Shown: positions 9,475-19,800, counted from the stretch's first letter. The stretch: 64,000 bases of DNA from Rhodopirellula sp. P2 (GCF_028768465.1 NZ_CP118225.1:3267001-3331000); one strand, 5' to 3'. Notes: generated by a model not told the origin, from the letters alone. Made by a program: numbers and translations.

Positions 9475-10392
9475 CTAGTCCGATTGCGGGTCGGTGGAAG
9501 CCGCGGCGGTTGGCTGGGGGACTTGTTCGGCCGAGGAATGATCGAGCCATTCTCGAAGAGGGCCGTCTGCCGGAACGGCAAATGAACCATGAGCGGTTTG
9601 TCGGTCCAGCTCACGGTAGCGAATTTCGATCAACTGGAAGGTTTGGTCGAAGTGCGCGCGAACTCGCTCGTTGATCAGCTTCCGAACTTGTTCTGGGGTC
9701 AGGCGTGACGAGCGGCGGGGCATCGCCGACCGGGTGTGCTGGCCTGCCTGGGCGTTGTTGCTCGAGACGGCTTGTTCGCCGAGGATCGATCGGACTTCAG
9801 AAAAGCTGAAACGCAAACTTTCGTCACTGCGCACGGCCGTCTCAAATCGCTTGAGAACGCGAGGGTCGGTCGAGAGTCGAATGTGGTCGAGTTCATGCTG
9901 GACCAACTTTGAGGACCAAAATTGGCGGAGATCATTGGGGCGTTGGCGGAACCAGACCTCGTGAAAGACTTTGAGATTCAGTTCCGGGTAGCGAACTCGG
10001 ATCACGATTCCCTCCTCGTCCCACCACCAGCGACAGCGGCTGGAGAAGTGGTAGGTCAAACTGAACCGGGTCTCGGCGTCAAACTCTCGATTGATAAATC
10101 CCGGGGAGCGTAGGCCTCGGGTTTCGGAGGGACGCGGCCCCCCGGAGATGAATTCGACCTGTCCGACCTGCAGCAGTTCCGCCACGTCTTGACTCGGGGC
10201 GGGCAGCGACGACATCTCGATCGGCTCAGCGACCAATTGGTCTTCATCGATCAGGCCTTCCGCCGCGAGTTGGGCCCGCGACGCTTCTTGCCCGGAAACG
10301 GGCTCGAGCAAGCAACCGAACTGCAAACTCAGACCGAGAAGCCACGCAGCGCAGACTCGCCCTCGACAATCGGCCTGTTGCGTTGCATTCAA
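9475..10392 (-). CDS. Secreted or lipidated protein with an HExxH motif (DUF922-like)
   Basis: 305 residues from a TTG at 10390-10392 that overlaps the TGA of the upstream peptidase gene by four bases (TTGA). The N-terminus is a signal peptide, and C27 in LSLQFGC could serve as a lipobox-like cysteine. The middle carries V-Q-H166-E-L-D-H170, a zincin-type HExxH motif, preceded by a beta-rich segment ending in a Trp cluster. This resembles the DUF922 group of putative secreted zinc proteases, an assignment made from the motif and layout only. The C-terminal third is charged and helical. A 202-bp gap separates it from the SEC-C gene. Its coupling to an M28 peptidase gene fits an exported proteolytic role, but activity is inference. 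Confidence 0.7.
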   Translation of the reverse strand: MNATQQADCRGRVCAAWLLGLSLQFGCLLEPVSGQEASRAQLAAEGLIDEDQLVAEPIEMSSLPAPSQDVAELLQVGQVEFISGGPRPSETRGLRSPGFINREFDAETRFSLTYHFSSRCRWWWDEEGIVIRVRYPELNLKVFHEVWFRQRPNDLRQFWSSKLVQHELDHIRLSTDPRVLKRFETAVRSDESLRFSFSEVRSILGEQAVSSNNAQAGQHTRSAMPRRSSRLTPEQVRKLINERVRAHFDQTFQLIEIRYRELDRQTAHGSFAVPADGPLREWLDHSSAEQVPQPTAAASTDPQSD

Positions 10393-13300
10393 TCTCGTGA
10401 CCCGGGGGTGATGGACAGCGTGACGTCCTGGCCTTCGCGATGGACAACGATCTCAACCGTCTCGCCGATTTTCAACGCTTCAATGGCATAAGTGTAGTCG
10501 TAGATGTCCTCAATCTTTTGCGCGGCCAATTTGACGATCACGTCGCCGCCGCGAACACCAGCGGTTTCGGCTGGGCCCCCGGATGCAACTCCACTCAGCT
10601 TCAAGCCTTTGATTTCACCAGCGGCGTAGTCAGGGATCGTTCCCAGGTAGGCCGTCAAGCGAGCTCGAGGGACTTCTTCGGTGGATTGGCCTTCGTCCAG
10701 TTTGAACTCTGGTACCTCGTCGGACATCAAAAAGCCGCGGGTCAGCAACCCAAACAAATTCGCGATGTCAGCGTTGCCTTCGTAATTCAGTTTGTCGGGG
10801 GTGTCTCGAGGCGTGTGGTAATCCTCGTGGGCTCCCGTGAAGCCAGACAGGATCGGAACCTTGCGAGCCACAAAGGCAGACGCATCGGTCGGCAATCGCG
10901 TGCTGGTTCGATCGAGTTTCAAGGCAACACCCACTGGCACGTTGCGGCGTTGGACTTCACCTTCAAAACCTGGCGATGACCCGATCCCCTGCACGATCAG
11001 CTTGTCTCGCAACCGACCGACCATGTCGAGGTTCAGATAAACCGCGACCGCATCGCCAAGCGAAGCTGCGTCGGGAGTCATCCCATGAGCGTGTGCAATC
11101 GCAATGTCATCTTCGCTGGGTTCCTGGATCGGAGCGTCGGGGTAAAGTTTCCCAAAGTCATCGACGTAGGCTTGCGATCCGAACAGCCCCAATTCTTCAC
11201 CGCTCCAGGCGGCGATCATCAGGTCCCGATTCATTTGCAGGCGGCCCGAGTTTCTTTGGTCGACGAGGTACTGAGCGATTTCCAGCATCGCCGCGACCCC
11301 GCTGGCATTGTCATCGGCTCCGACGTGGACTTGGTTTTCTTCATCCGATCGGGCCAGCGAGTTGCTGCCTCCGCCTCGTCCCAGGTGATCGATGTGGGCA
11401 CCCACCATCACGACCGGGAACTGGATCGCGGCGGTCGAGTCGGCTGCGGGGTCAGCCGGCAAACGGGCGATCACGTTTCGGCCAGTGCCGGTTCGGCGGT
11501 TGATTTCAATCGATGCTTGGACCGCGATGCCAGACATCTGAATACCCATCGCCATCTGGCCATCGTCGAGCCGGGTTTGCAATTCTTTGAGGTCATGTCC
11601 ACCGGCGCGAACCAGTTTCGATGCGACTTCATTGTCGATGGAGATCGCGGCCAAGCTGACTTGGGCTTGGGACGCGTTGGTGTCGAAACGAATCACATCG
11701 CGTTTGACTTGGCTATTGGGACCAGCCACGAAGAGGATTCCGCGGGCTCCCAAGTCGCGAGCGATGGTGGCTTTGCGGCGCGGGTCGCCGTAGCGTGCCA
11801 TCCGTTGGCGTTGTTCGGCGGAGATGTATTGCGGCAGGTCTCGTAGAACCAGGACCCAGCGGTCGGCAACATTCAAGTGAACGTAGCTGTCGTATTCCTC
11901 GTGCTCTTCGTCGCCGGGGACTTGCAGTCCGTAACCCGCGAAAACGACTTCGCTGGATTCGATGTCGCCTGTTTGTGAGAACGAAAGCGGGGCCCATGAT
12001 TCCGTCAATTCGGCGTCGATTGTCGCGGAATTGCCACCGGGCGATGAGGTGGTGATCGTCAGTTGGTTGGCCGGCCCCAGGGACGAACCGGCTGGGAATT
12101 CAAAGTCGTGAAAGAACGTTCCGTCCTGCCCGGCGGGAACCAAACCCAGGCTTTCCAAGTAAGCCGCCACGTAGGCGGTCGCCCGCTTTTCACCGGGCGT
12201 TCCTGTCAATCGACCGCCGAGTTCAGGACGAGTCAGGTAGTCGACGTGACGCATGACATCGCTGGGGCGAAACTCCGGTGCGGTGGCGGTCAAGTTTGTT
12301 CGGGCCAGCGACGCATCCTCATCCGTTTGGCTGGCGCTGTTTGGGTCAGCCAACCCCAGGCGTTGACGAGCGGTCTCGACATCGAAGTCCGCCAAGTGGA
12401 TCTGCGAGGTGCTTTGCTGGGGCGCGCCGTCTTCCATCACGACGTCGCCGTTGCTGTCGACAACACGTGTGGTCGTCCAGGACAACTGGTCACCACTGGG
12501 AAGAAAGACGGGCAGGCCATCAAAGCCTTCCGTGGTGGTCAAGCGAACGGGCTCGCCTTCGCCGTCGGCTCGAACCAAATACAGTTCAAAGTTTGCGAAC
12601 CCGTGTTTGTTGGTGGTGAAAACCAGGAACTCACCGCTGGGATGATAGAACGGCGCCCAGCTCATCGCGTTGATTTCAGTCAAGCGTTGAACGTCGGATC
12701 CATCGGTCTTCATCGTGAAGATTTCCGCGGTGGCTCCGTTGGGAGCGAAGCGACGCCAGCAGATTCGTTGTCCATCGGGCGAAAAGAATGGTCCGCCGTC
12801 GTAACCGGGTTCGCTGGTCAGTCGTTTCACGTTCGAACCGTCCGCATCCATGATGTAGAGGTCATTCATGAAGGCGGGGTCACGCTCGAATTGTTCTCGT
12901 TCTCGCTCGGACAATTCTCGCGAGTAAGCGGCGCGGTTGGATGCAAAAACGATTTGCGTTCCGTCCGGGCTGTAGCTGGCTTCCGCGTCGTAGCCCTTGG
13001 CGTTGGTCAGGGCGGTCAGCCCCTTCGTGGTGCCTGGTTCAACTTGATTCAGGTCAGCGGCGTAGAGCTCGTAGCTTGGATCGTAATCCCATGAGTAGCG
13101 ACGGGATTCGCCCGACGCACGGAAGTCGAGTTCCTGCTGTTGCAAACGCTTCGACTCTGGATCGGCGTGCGTGCTGGCAAACAAAACCTGTTTGCCGTTT
13201 GGGTGAATCCAACCGCAAGTCGTTTTGCCGAAGCCAGGCGAGACACGCTGGATGTCGCCCGTTTCCAAATCGGACACGTAGATTTGATAGAACGGGTTGC

Positions 13301-13535
13301 CCGGATCGCGTTCGCTTTGGAATACCATCCGAGTGCCATCGGCGCTGAAGTAACCTTCGCCGGCACGCCGTCCTTCGAAGGTCAGCCTGCGAACGTTGGA
13401 GAGGTAATCCGATTCATCCTGGGCAATCGCCGTGGCGTTCCCCCCGAACAAAATGGTGACGCTTAAAAGAAGCCAACCAGGCAAGAACGTGGTCGAAAGC
13501 GAGTTGAGAACCAAAGAATCGCGGCGATCAAACAT
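10389..13535 (-). CDS. Exported M28-family aminopeptidase with PD40 repeats, PA-like insert and PDZ domain
   Basis: 1048 residues from the ATG at 13533-13535, chosen because a signal peptide follows (cleavage after TAIAQ). An in-frame start at 13613 would add 26 residues without a clear role. Residues about 45-400 are WD40/PD40-like beta-propeller repeats of the TolB type (for example YSPDGTQIVFASN). A PA-like insert follows, then the M28 zinc peptidase domain with GAHIDHLG, GADDNASG, SGEELGLFG, LDMVGR and HEDYHTPRDT, which supply the two-zinc ligands and the catalytic Glu. The last 75 residues are a PDZ domain (SGGPAETAGVRGGDVIVKL). It should trim peptides outside the cytoplasm. It overlaps the next gene by four bases. 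Confidence 0.93.
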   Translation of the reverse strand: MFDRRDSLVLNSLSTTFLPGWLLLSVTILFGGNATAIAQDESDYLSNVRRLTFEGRRAGEGYFSADGTRMVFQSERDPGNPFYQIYVSDLETGDIQRVSPGFGKTTCGWIHPNGKQVLFASTHADPESKRLQQQELDFRASGESRRYSWDYDPSYELYAADLNQVEPGTTKGLTALTNAKGYDAEASYSPDGTQIVFASNRAAYSRELSEREREQFERDPAFMNDLYIMDADGSNVKRLTSEPGYDGGPFFSPDGQRICWRRFAPNGATAEIFTMKTDGSDVQRLTEINAMSWAPFYHPSGEFLVFTTNKHGFANFELYLVRADGEGEPVRLTTTEGFDGLPVFLPSGDQLSWTTTRVVDSNGDVVMEDGAPQQSTSQIHLADFDVETARQRLGLADPNSASQTDEDASLARTNLTATAPEFRPSDVMRHVDYLTRPELGGRLTGTPGEKRATAYVAAYLESLGLVPAGQDGTFFHDFEFPAGSSLGPANQLTITTSSPGGNSATIDAELTESWAPLSFSQTGDIESSEVVFAGYGLQVPGDEEHEEYDSYVHLNVADRWVLVLRDLPQYISAEQRQRMARYGDPRRKATIARDLGARGILFVAGPNSQVKRDVIRFDTNASQAQVSLAAISIDNEVASKLVRAGGHDLKELQTRLDDGQMAMGIQMSGIAVQASIEINRRTGTGRNVIARLPADPAADSTAAIQFPVVMVGAHIDHLGRGGGSNSLARSDEENQVHVGADDNASGVAAMLEIAQYLVDQRNSGRLQMNRDLMIAAWSGEELGLFGSQAYVDDFGKLYPDAPIQEPSEDDIAIAHAHGMTPDAASLGDAVAVYLNLDMVGRLRDKLIVQGIGSSPGFEGEVQRRNVPVGVALKLDRTSTRLPTDASAFVARKVPILSGFTGAHEDYHTPRDTPDKLNYEGNADIANLFGLLTRGFLMSDEVPEFKLDEGQSTEEVPRARLTAYLGTIPDYAAGEIKGLKLSGVASGGPAETAGVRGGDVIVKLAAQKIEDIYDYTYAIEALKIGETVEIVVHREGQDVTLSITPGSRD

Positions 13536-13609
13536 GGCGGCTATCGAGTCTGCGATGGAAAGGTGTGTGTGCAGCAAAGGAAGGAGGGCGAACCAGGTTC
13601 TCCCTCGAA

Positions 13610-14002
13610 TCAACTTAGCAGTCCTTTCGCACCCCGCAAACAGATCAACCCTTCGCTCCAGTCGCGGAACAGTTCGACGCGCTGTTCCGGGGTGTCAAAC
13701 ACACGCACCTGGCTGCGGTTGTGGCGAATGTCTTCGTGAACCAAACCGTACAGGTCGTGATAGACCGGATCGGGATCTGGTTCATCATCGGGTGTTTGAA
13801 AATCCACGCGTGCACGGACATCAAACCGAAACAGTTGTTGCCAACCGGGGCGTTGGACCGCGACCAGTCGCACGCCGCTCAACTTGGCGGTCGCGCCGAA
13901 GTACCCCTGTTGACGCAGGTGCCGACGAATGGATTGCTCCATTTCGTGATCGCCGCACCACTGATCCCACTTGGATTGAAGTCGTTGCCACCAAGCGGTC
14001 AT
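13610..14002 (-). CDS. Small hypothetical protein
   Basis: 130 residues from the ATG at 14000-14002, without signal peptide or membrane segment. It is rich in Trp, Arg and Asp (MTAWWQRLQSKWDQWCGDHE at the start; an acidic TPDDEPDPDPVYHDLYG stretch in the middle). I do not recognise the family. It lies 21 bp after the Mur-ligase-like gene and 74 bp before the M28 peptidase start, in one leftward run, so it is probably co-transcribed. Composition and codon use resemble the neighbours, which supports it as a real gene. Confidence 0.7.
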   Translation of the reverse strand: MTAWWQRLQSKWDQWCGDHEMEQSIRRHLRQQGYFGATAKLSGVRLVAVQRPGWQQLFRFDVRARVDFQTPDDEPDPDPVYHDLYGLVHEDIRHNRSQVRVFDTPEQRVELFRDWSEGLICLRGAKGLLS

Positions 14003-14023
14003 GGGATTCTCATCGGGGAAGGG

Positions 14024-15952
14024 TCAGTTTCCGTCGAACAATTTCAGTTGGGGTGGATCCGCGTCAGTGCCATTGTTCTGGGTGGGCAAGTTCTGGGCGG
14101 GCAAGTTCTGGGCGGGCAAGTTCTGGGCGGAGTTGGGCAGGCCTTGGATGATTGCCGGGTGCGAATTTGCTTGCAGAGCTTGTTCGCGTTCCTCCGCACA
14201 GGCGGCGATGACTTGGGTGACCGCATCCAGGGATCGGCGTTCGGCGTCGGGATGGCTGCGGTCGATCCCGCCGATGACCAAGACCATGTCATGGTTGCCC
14301 GCTTCGCCATGCGCCCACTGGATTGCGCGGTTCGGATCGGCGACCAATCGCATGGCGGCGACATCTTGAATCCCGTCCAAAACACCGTGGCTCATCGAGA
14401 GAAAATTGGCTTTGTCGGCTTCTCGGCAGGTCAGCACACAATGGTCGGGCATCGTTTCCAACAAGCGACCGTATTGCATCAACGTGTCCGCATCGTCTTT
14501 TTCGCTGACGGCCAAGACGCACCAAAGTTGGGGGCGTTTGGCCCTGCCGGCTTGGGACGCAGCGTGCATGGGCAACGTTATTGGGGCGGAGCTGGCGGGT
14601 GTTTGCAGGAGTTCTTTGCGAGCGGCCTGCAAGGCGAACTGGACTCGTTCAGGTGATCCACCGATGTCCAAACGCACGGCGGGATTGTTTTGATCGGTTT
14701 CCCAGTCGCCGGTGGTGATGGCTTCGAATCGGCCCGGCAAATCGCGAAGTTTGCAGAGGGATTCGGCGATTTGTGGCAAGGGGTTTTCGGTCACCACGCC
14801 AACCGCGGCAGCGGCGGCCAAGCAATCGGCAAAGTGTCCCCGCCCGAGGAACGATTCCATCACCGCGGCTCGGGATTCATGCCGCAGCATGGCGGTCAAG
14901 GTGCCGTCTGCTTGGGAGATCGTACGGATCGAGACATCGGCGGCGTTGTCGACGCCGTAGGTCACCAGTTCGATGTTCTGTGTCTGTGCCGCAGCGTGTG
15001 CAGCAGAAAGGATTCGTTGGTTTGATTCAGGCACGATCAACACCCCGCCCTGGGTCACCAATTCGAAAGCACATTCGATCGGTGAAGGGCCAAAGTCGTT
15101 GTCACCTGCGTCGCGTCCGGTCACGACGACAATGTCCAGTTCGATTTGGTCGTAGGCTCCCAGACGCAGCTGAGTGGAATCCATTTCCGTGATGCTGACG
15201 GCTGCGCCCGCATCAACGGCATCCGACAAGGCGTCAATCAGCGAGGCACCATTGGTGGCCTTGGCCGTGCCTGCTTCGGTGACCACGGAATCGCTGGACC
15301 CGAGATCCGTTTGGTAGGCGACTCGGCAAGGAATGTCTCGCAGAACGGAGGCGGTGAGGAATGCGGTGACCGTCTTGCCGGCGGAGCCCACGATGCCAAT
15401 CGTGATCAGTTTTTGGTCGGGGCGATCGGTTTGCTTGGATCGAATTTCCGCGAGGGCTCGATCGGTATCCACCACAATGGCTTGTGGAATCGGCGCTGGC
15501 AAAATTTGCTCCGTCAGAATGCCTGCGGCACCGCGGGCGAGAGCTTGCGAGATCAATTCCACCGGGCAGTCATCGCCCAAGCGATAGACCACCAATTGAC
15601 CGGGTTCGCAGGTCTCGGCTGATTTGGCGATCGAGGTGAACTCGACGTCGGATCCTGAGAAGAAGCGAACCTTCTTCAGCAAACCGGACAGACGGGTCGT
15701 GGAAGCGTCACGCGGGGGTGCGGAGGGGCTGTTCGATTTGGATTCGGTGGCGCTGGCAAGTTTGGTCGCTCGCGATTGGATCTGCTCCGAGGCAGTCGAT
15801 TGGTTAACGCGGCGAACCGTTTGGACGTTGCTGCCTGAGGGATCGTTCCACTTCACCGCTGCGTGAGGCGGAAGAGTCGAGGAGCCGAATGAAGACCGGA
15901 AAGTTCCACCCGGTTTGGTTTGGCTCAACCATTGATCGATTGCGTGACGCAT
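14024..15952 (-). CDS. Mur-ligase-family protein (MurE/MurF-like)
   Basis: 642 residues from the ATG at 15950-15952. The sequence GGAGGCGACGAG just upstream is a strong ribosome binding site, so this start is preferred over the open frame to 16111. After about 100 disordered residues come a MurE-like N-terminal domain (DVEFTSIAKSAETCEPGQLV), the ATP-binding central domain with P-loop GIVGSAGKTVTAFL, and a C-terminal ligase domain (LRDLPGRFEAI). These enzymes add amino acids to UDP-MurNAc peptides. The tail carries a 15-bp triplication encoding AQNLP. It is not beside other mur or fts genes, and its substrate is unclear: it could be the planctomycete MurE or a specialised paralogue. The gene is divergent from a hemerythrin-like gene. 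Confidence 0.82.
   Translation of the reverse strand: MRHAIDQWLSQTKPGGTFRSSFGSSTLPPHAAVKWNDPSGSNVQTVRRVNQSTASEQIQSRATKLASATESKSNSPSAPPRDASTTRLSGLLKKVRFFSGSDVEFTSIAKSAETCEPGQLVVYRLGDDCPVELISQALARGAAGILTEQILPAPIPQAIVVDTDRALAEIRSKQTDRPDQKLITIGIVGSAGKTVTAFLTASVLRDIPCRVAYQTDLGSSDSVVTEAGTAKATNGASLIDALSDAVDAGAAVSITEMDSTQLRLGAYDQIELDIVVVTGRDAGDNDFGPSPIECAFELVTQGGVLIVPESNQRILSAAHAAAQTQNIELVTYGVDNAADVSIRTISQADGTLTAMLRHESRAAVMESFLGRGHFADCLAAAAAVGVVTENPLPQIAESLCKLRDLPGRFEAITTGDWETDQNNPAVRLDIGGSPERVQFALQAARKELLQTPASSAPITLPMHAASQAGRAKRPQLWCVLAVSEKDDADTLMQYGRLLETMPDHCVLTCREADKANFLSMSHGVLDGIQDVAAMRLVADPNRAIQWAHGEAGNHDMVLVIGGIDRSHPDAERRSLDAVTQVIAACAEEREQALQANSHPAIIQGLPNSAQNLPAQNLPAQNLPTQNNGTDADPPQLKLFDGN
14084..14128 (-). 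repeat. 15-bp x3 in-frame minisatellite in the Mur-ligase-like gene
   Basis: Three identical 15-bp units (gggcaagttctgggc) at 14084-14098, 14099-14113 and 14114-14128. They encode repeated AQNLP at the C-terminal tail, outside the catalytic domains. Confidence 0.9.
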
Positions 15953-16252
15953 CTCGTCGCCTCCTTGCTGACGTGAATGGATCGTCGTGGTGCTTCGTTG
16001 TTCACGCGAATCCAGTTTCACGCGAACCCAATTCCTGGGAAGCACACTTCTTGAGAACTCCTTTCTCAAGATTTCTGCGGCCGAAACGAAGCGTCTCGTC
16101 CACGGAGTCAAATTGTTCCCATCCTAGAAAATCAGTCAAGGTCGAAAATCATTTTGTTGATCCGGGCGATTTCGTCGTCGGAAGCATCCCAGCCCGTTTC
16201 ACTGGAAGGCTACAATGAAGGCAGTCAATTCACTGCAATGGAAGGTAGCAAC
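15953..16252. promoter_or_regulatory. Divergent intergenic region with direct repeats and a hairpin
   Basis: 300 bp between the starts of the Mur-like gene (leftward) and the hemerythrin-like gene (rightward), so it must hold both promoters. Two 14-bp direct repeats, ttcacgcgaaYcca, lie at 16001-16014 and 16017-16030 (16-bp period, one mismatch). A perfect 8-bp inverted repeat with a 5-base loop (cttgagaa/ttctcaag) lies at 16050-16070. These are candidate operator sites. No regulator gene is nearby, and the function is inference. Confidence 0.4.
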
Positions 16253-16762
16253 ATGGCCGAGCAAGCAAACAATTCACGCCGTTTGAGTGTCAACGCGGCG
16301 TTTATGCAGGACATCAAAAATGACAACCGCGACCTGAAAATATTGATGGATCGCTTGGCCGTTCTGACTCAACCGCGGGAGGCGGCGGCCAACCATTGGC
16401 CTGAATTAATTCAGTTATTTAGTGACTTGAACGATCAGCTGGCTCTGCATTTTGGCTTGGAGGAGGCTTACGGCTACTTCGATCAGGCCTTGGATGCGGA
16501 CCCGGAAATGTCTTTGGCCGCGGAAAATTTGCGGAACCAACACGCTGTCTTGTTCGAAGATTCGAGACACTTGGCGGAAGCGGCCGCGCAAGCATGCACC
16601 GGAGACACGCCGATCGAAGGGGTGACCCCCGAAGTCACCACCGCCCAAGAAAAGGTGCTGGTCCGTTACGACGCGTTTGTGAAGCAGTTTCACGAACACG
16701 AGGAAGCGGAATTGAAGCTGATTTTGGATGCTCTGGATGAAGATTTAGGCGTGGGAGACTGA
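16253..16762 (+). CDS. Hemerythrin-like (HHE) domain protein
   Basis: 169 residues from the ATG at 16253; GGAAGGTAG 5-12 bases upstream supports this start over 16238 or 16154. Four-helix layout with candidate metal ligands in the usual places: H in LALHFGLEEAYGYF, H in LRNQHAVLFEDSRHL, and H/E in FHEHEEAELKLI near the C-terminus. Hemerythrin-like proteins hold a di-iron centre that binds oxygen, nitric oxide or iron. No signal peptide, so cytoplasmic. The ligand set is not a textbook match, so iron binding is likely but unproven. The TPR/CHAT-like gene begins 64 bp downstream. Confidence 0.75.
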   Translation: MAEQANNSRRLSVNAAFMQDIKNDNRDLKILMDRLAVLTQPREAAANHWPELIQLFSDLNDQLALHFGLEEAYGYFDQALDADPEMSLAAENLRNQHAVLFEDSRHLAEAAAQACTGDTPIEGVTPEVTTAQEKVLVRYDAFVKQFHEHEEAELKLILDALDEDLGVGD

Positions 16763-16826
16763 GCGGCGGACGAAGAGTCGAACGAGGTTGCACCGAATTT
16801 CAATCCTTGGGACTGAGGAGACAGGC

Positions 16827-19800
16827 GTGTTGATTCGAGGTGGGCTTCTCCCGTGTTGGTACGGGCTGGCGATCGCGGTCTGCTTCTTAGGAGGGACGCA
16901 GACATCGGCCCAGCAACCAGGTGAGGATGCGGCCCGAGAGGCGTTGGAAGCCGCAGGGCTCGCTGACCGTTTTGAGAACAACCTTCCGCAACCGAACCAA
17001 GACCTTGCGTTTCAAGACGTTGCCCCTCCACCCGCCTATCGAGTAGCGCAGCAGGCTTTCTTTCGTGGTGAAATCACTCGGGCGATCGCGATTCTGAACC
17101 AGTTGGAACGCGACGCGGCGTCGACCAGCACCATGCGGCATTTGCTCGGTCGAATCTCCATTCGAACCTTGCTGGGCGAATGTCACCTTCAAGCAGGGGA
17201 TCTGGCCACTGCCGCGGAACACTACGAAACCGCGATCCAGATCATCGTCGCCAACCCAACGTTTCTGTCGGGGATTCAGTGGGGAGTCTTGACGTCTCCG
17301 CCAAGCGAAATTCCAAGGCGAAGAAGTGTCGGAATGACAAGGCAAATCGACGATGATCTCGATCGTTTGATGGAAACTCCGAACGCCCTCGTCAGAACCG
17401 AGCTGGATTTGTGGCCGTCGGCGGAGCGTGTGCCATTGGTGCGTCTTCGACGCTATCTGATGGCCGGGATTCCTGCTGGACACTGGGAGATTTCGGCGGA
17501 GTTGCCAGAGAATATTGACGAATTGCAAGGGTTGGATATCGCCGAAACACTGCGGCAATTAGCGGTCGCTGCCTATCGTTTGCGATGGCTGCGAGGCCGA
17601 GCGGTTGCCTTGCAAGCCCCCACCGGACAACAGTTGCTTGCCGCGACGGTTCCCCCTGGCGTGCTCGGTTCCAACAGGCAATTCCACGCGGCAGGCACGT
17701 TGGTGGCGGCCACGCGGGTCACCTTGCGCTATCACGCAGGGGATGATTCCGAGCTCCAGCTCGTCGATCCGCTGGATGAAATCACCGGAGGGTTTCATGC
17801 TTTGACGCCGATCACGCGTCTGACCCGTTTGCGATCCTTGGGGAATCGGTGGTGGGTCAACCGGCAAATCGTCAACGGAGAGGTTCCGATGCAGGCAGGC
17901 CAGCCCGCGGTGGTTTTGCCGTCTCGCGAAGACTTGGTTGGGTTCATTGAAACAGCGGTTGCGACCTCTGAAATTGCTTTCGCGTCGGCTCAGTTTCAAT
18001 TGGCGGTCGAGAGCTTCGAATTGGCTCTGGAAGAATTGGGGCGTTGGGACAATGGGGAAGAACTCGCGATTCGGCTGGAGCGAGATTTAGTTGCACGATC
18101 AGAATTCTTGCGGAACCAAACACCGTCCATCGCTTTTCAACTGAGAGTGCTCGCTGCCAGAGCTGCGTTGCTAGCAAAACGCTCTTCTGCAGCCAGCAAT
18201 CATTTGTCGATGGCAGAACGATATCGCCGGACACGCCGATTGGATCTGCCGCGTTCTGCCGCGATCGCGCGTTGGTTGCAGCTTCAAGCTGACGTTCAAC
18301 AAGGGGTTGGTGTGGCCCGCTTGGATGCAGAGGACAAGGACGAAAGAAACATTCAAACGTTGAAGGAACTTGAACGGCGAAAACTCATCCAGGAAGAATT
18401 GCTGGATCAGAGTCGCCGGTTCGCGCGGGGAGTCCAGTCGAACGAACAACGCGATGCCGATCGTGCGATCACTCATCCGTTGGCGTTTCGATTCTGGGAA
18501 CTCGGATTGCCCAACCAGGTTCGCGTGCCGGCCGCCACTCGAAGTCAGCGTTATCAATCGCATTGGCGCGAATCGCTGGCGGGGCAGGACCTCACCGCAT
18601 TTGATCAGTTTTGTTTTGAGCTGGACCGGCAATCGTGGACCGGGTTGGGCGTTCGACTTGCAGTGGCGGCCGGCGAAGGGGAACGCGTAGCTGTTCGAAT
18701 GGATGAACAGCAATCCGCCAGTGCGAGAAACACGCTGGGCGAACTGCCCGGGACAACGGATCTGCGTTGTGCACTGCGTCAGGTCTTGAGAAACAAAGAG
18801 CTTTCGCTGGATGACTTCTTTCCAAATCAAGCGGATCTGAACAAGGAACTGCAAGCTCTTGCCCCGGCCATGCAGCTCAATCCCCAGGTGCTTGGTTTGG
18901 ACGCTGCCATTTTGCATGAGCGGTTGCAAAGTCAGTTGTCGTCGTTGGCTTTGAGTCGCGTTTTGCTGCCTCGAGTGGAACCGCCGCCGATTCCACTGAG
19001 GAACGAAAGGCCGGAATGGAACGCCTTGCCTGCCGACGTGGCAATCGTGTCGTTTTCCATGGAGGATGACAGCCTGATTGGGACGCTGGTGCATCGAAAT
19101 CAAGCCAGTCATTGGCAGGTGCGAGCGCCCCAAGAACTGCGTCAGCAGTGCGAACGTTGGCTGGCAACCATCTTGAGTTTGCCGACCACGGTGGACGAGA
19201 TCGAGAACAAGGCACAACGTCTGCGGACTCAGCAGATGGAACTGGAGCTGACCCAGCGTTTGTTCCCTCCGCTGTGCGGCATCGATCATCCGGGGATCCG
19301 TCACGTCATCGTTGTGCCAAGTGGTTTTCTATGGCAATTGCCGTTCGAAGAGTTGGTGATTCGGCACGATGCCAACGACCAAACTCAGCGTTGGAAAGAC
19401 CGGGGAAAGGTTGCCTACGCACACACGCTGGGCACTGCCCTGAGTGTCGCGACCTCTCCCAGCCAGGACTTTGTTCCGGAGGATTCGGACCCGGTGGCAC
19501 TGTGGGATGCCTCGCAATCAGGAGTTTCCCCAGCACTCCAGGACCAATCTCCAGAGATGGTTTCGGCAGGTTCGGTTGCAACTTGGGGGGATTCTGTCTG
19601 GTGGGGCAGCATCAGCCGAAATCTCTTGGTGCCACCGGAATCATCCGTCCCGCTGGCATCGCAGGGCGAAAGAACGACGTCTCGCGGAGTCCACGCTTGG
19701 GATCGACGCCATGGGCAGGTGGGGCAAGAGGGTCTCCGAAGTTGGGTTGATCTCAGCTCGAAATACCCGCCCGTTGGAAAAGTGTCCCAGATCCTTCGAC

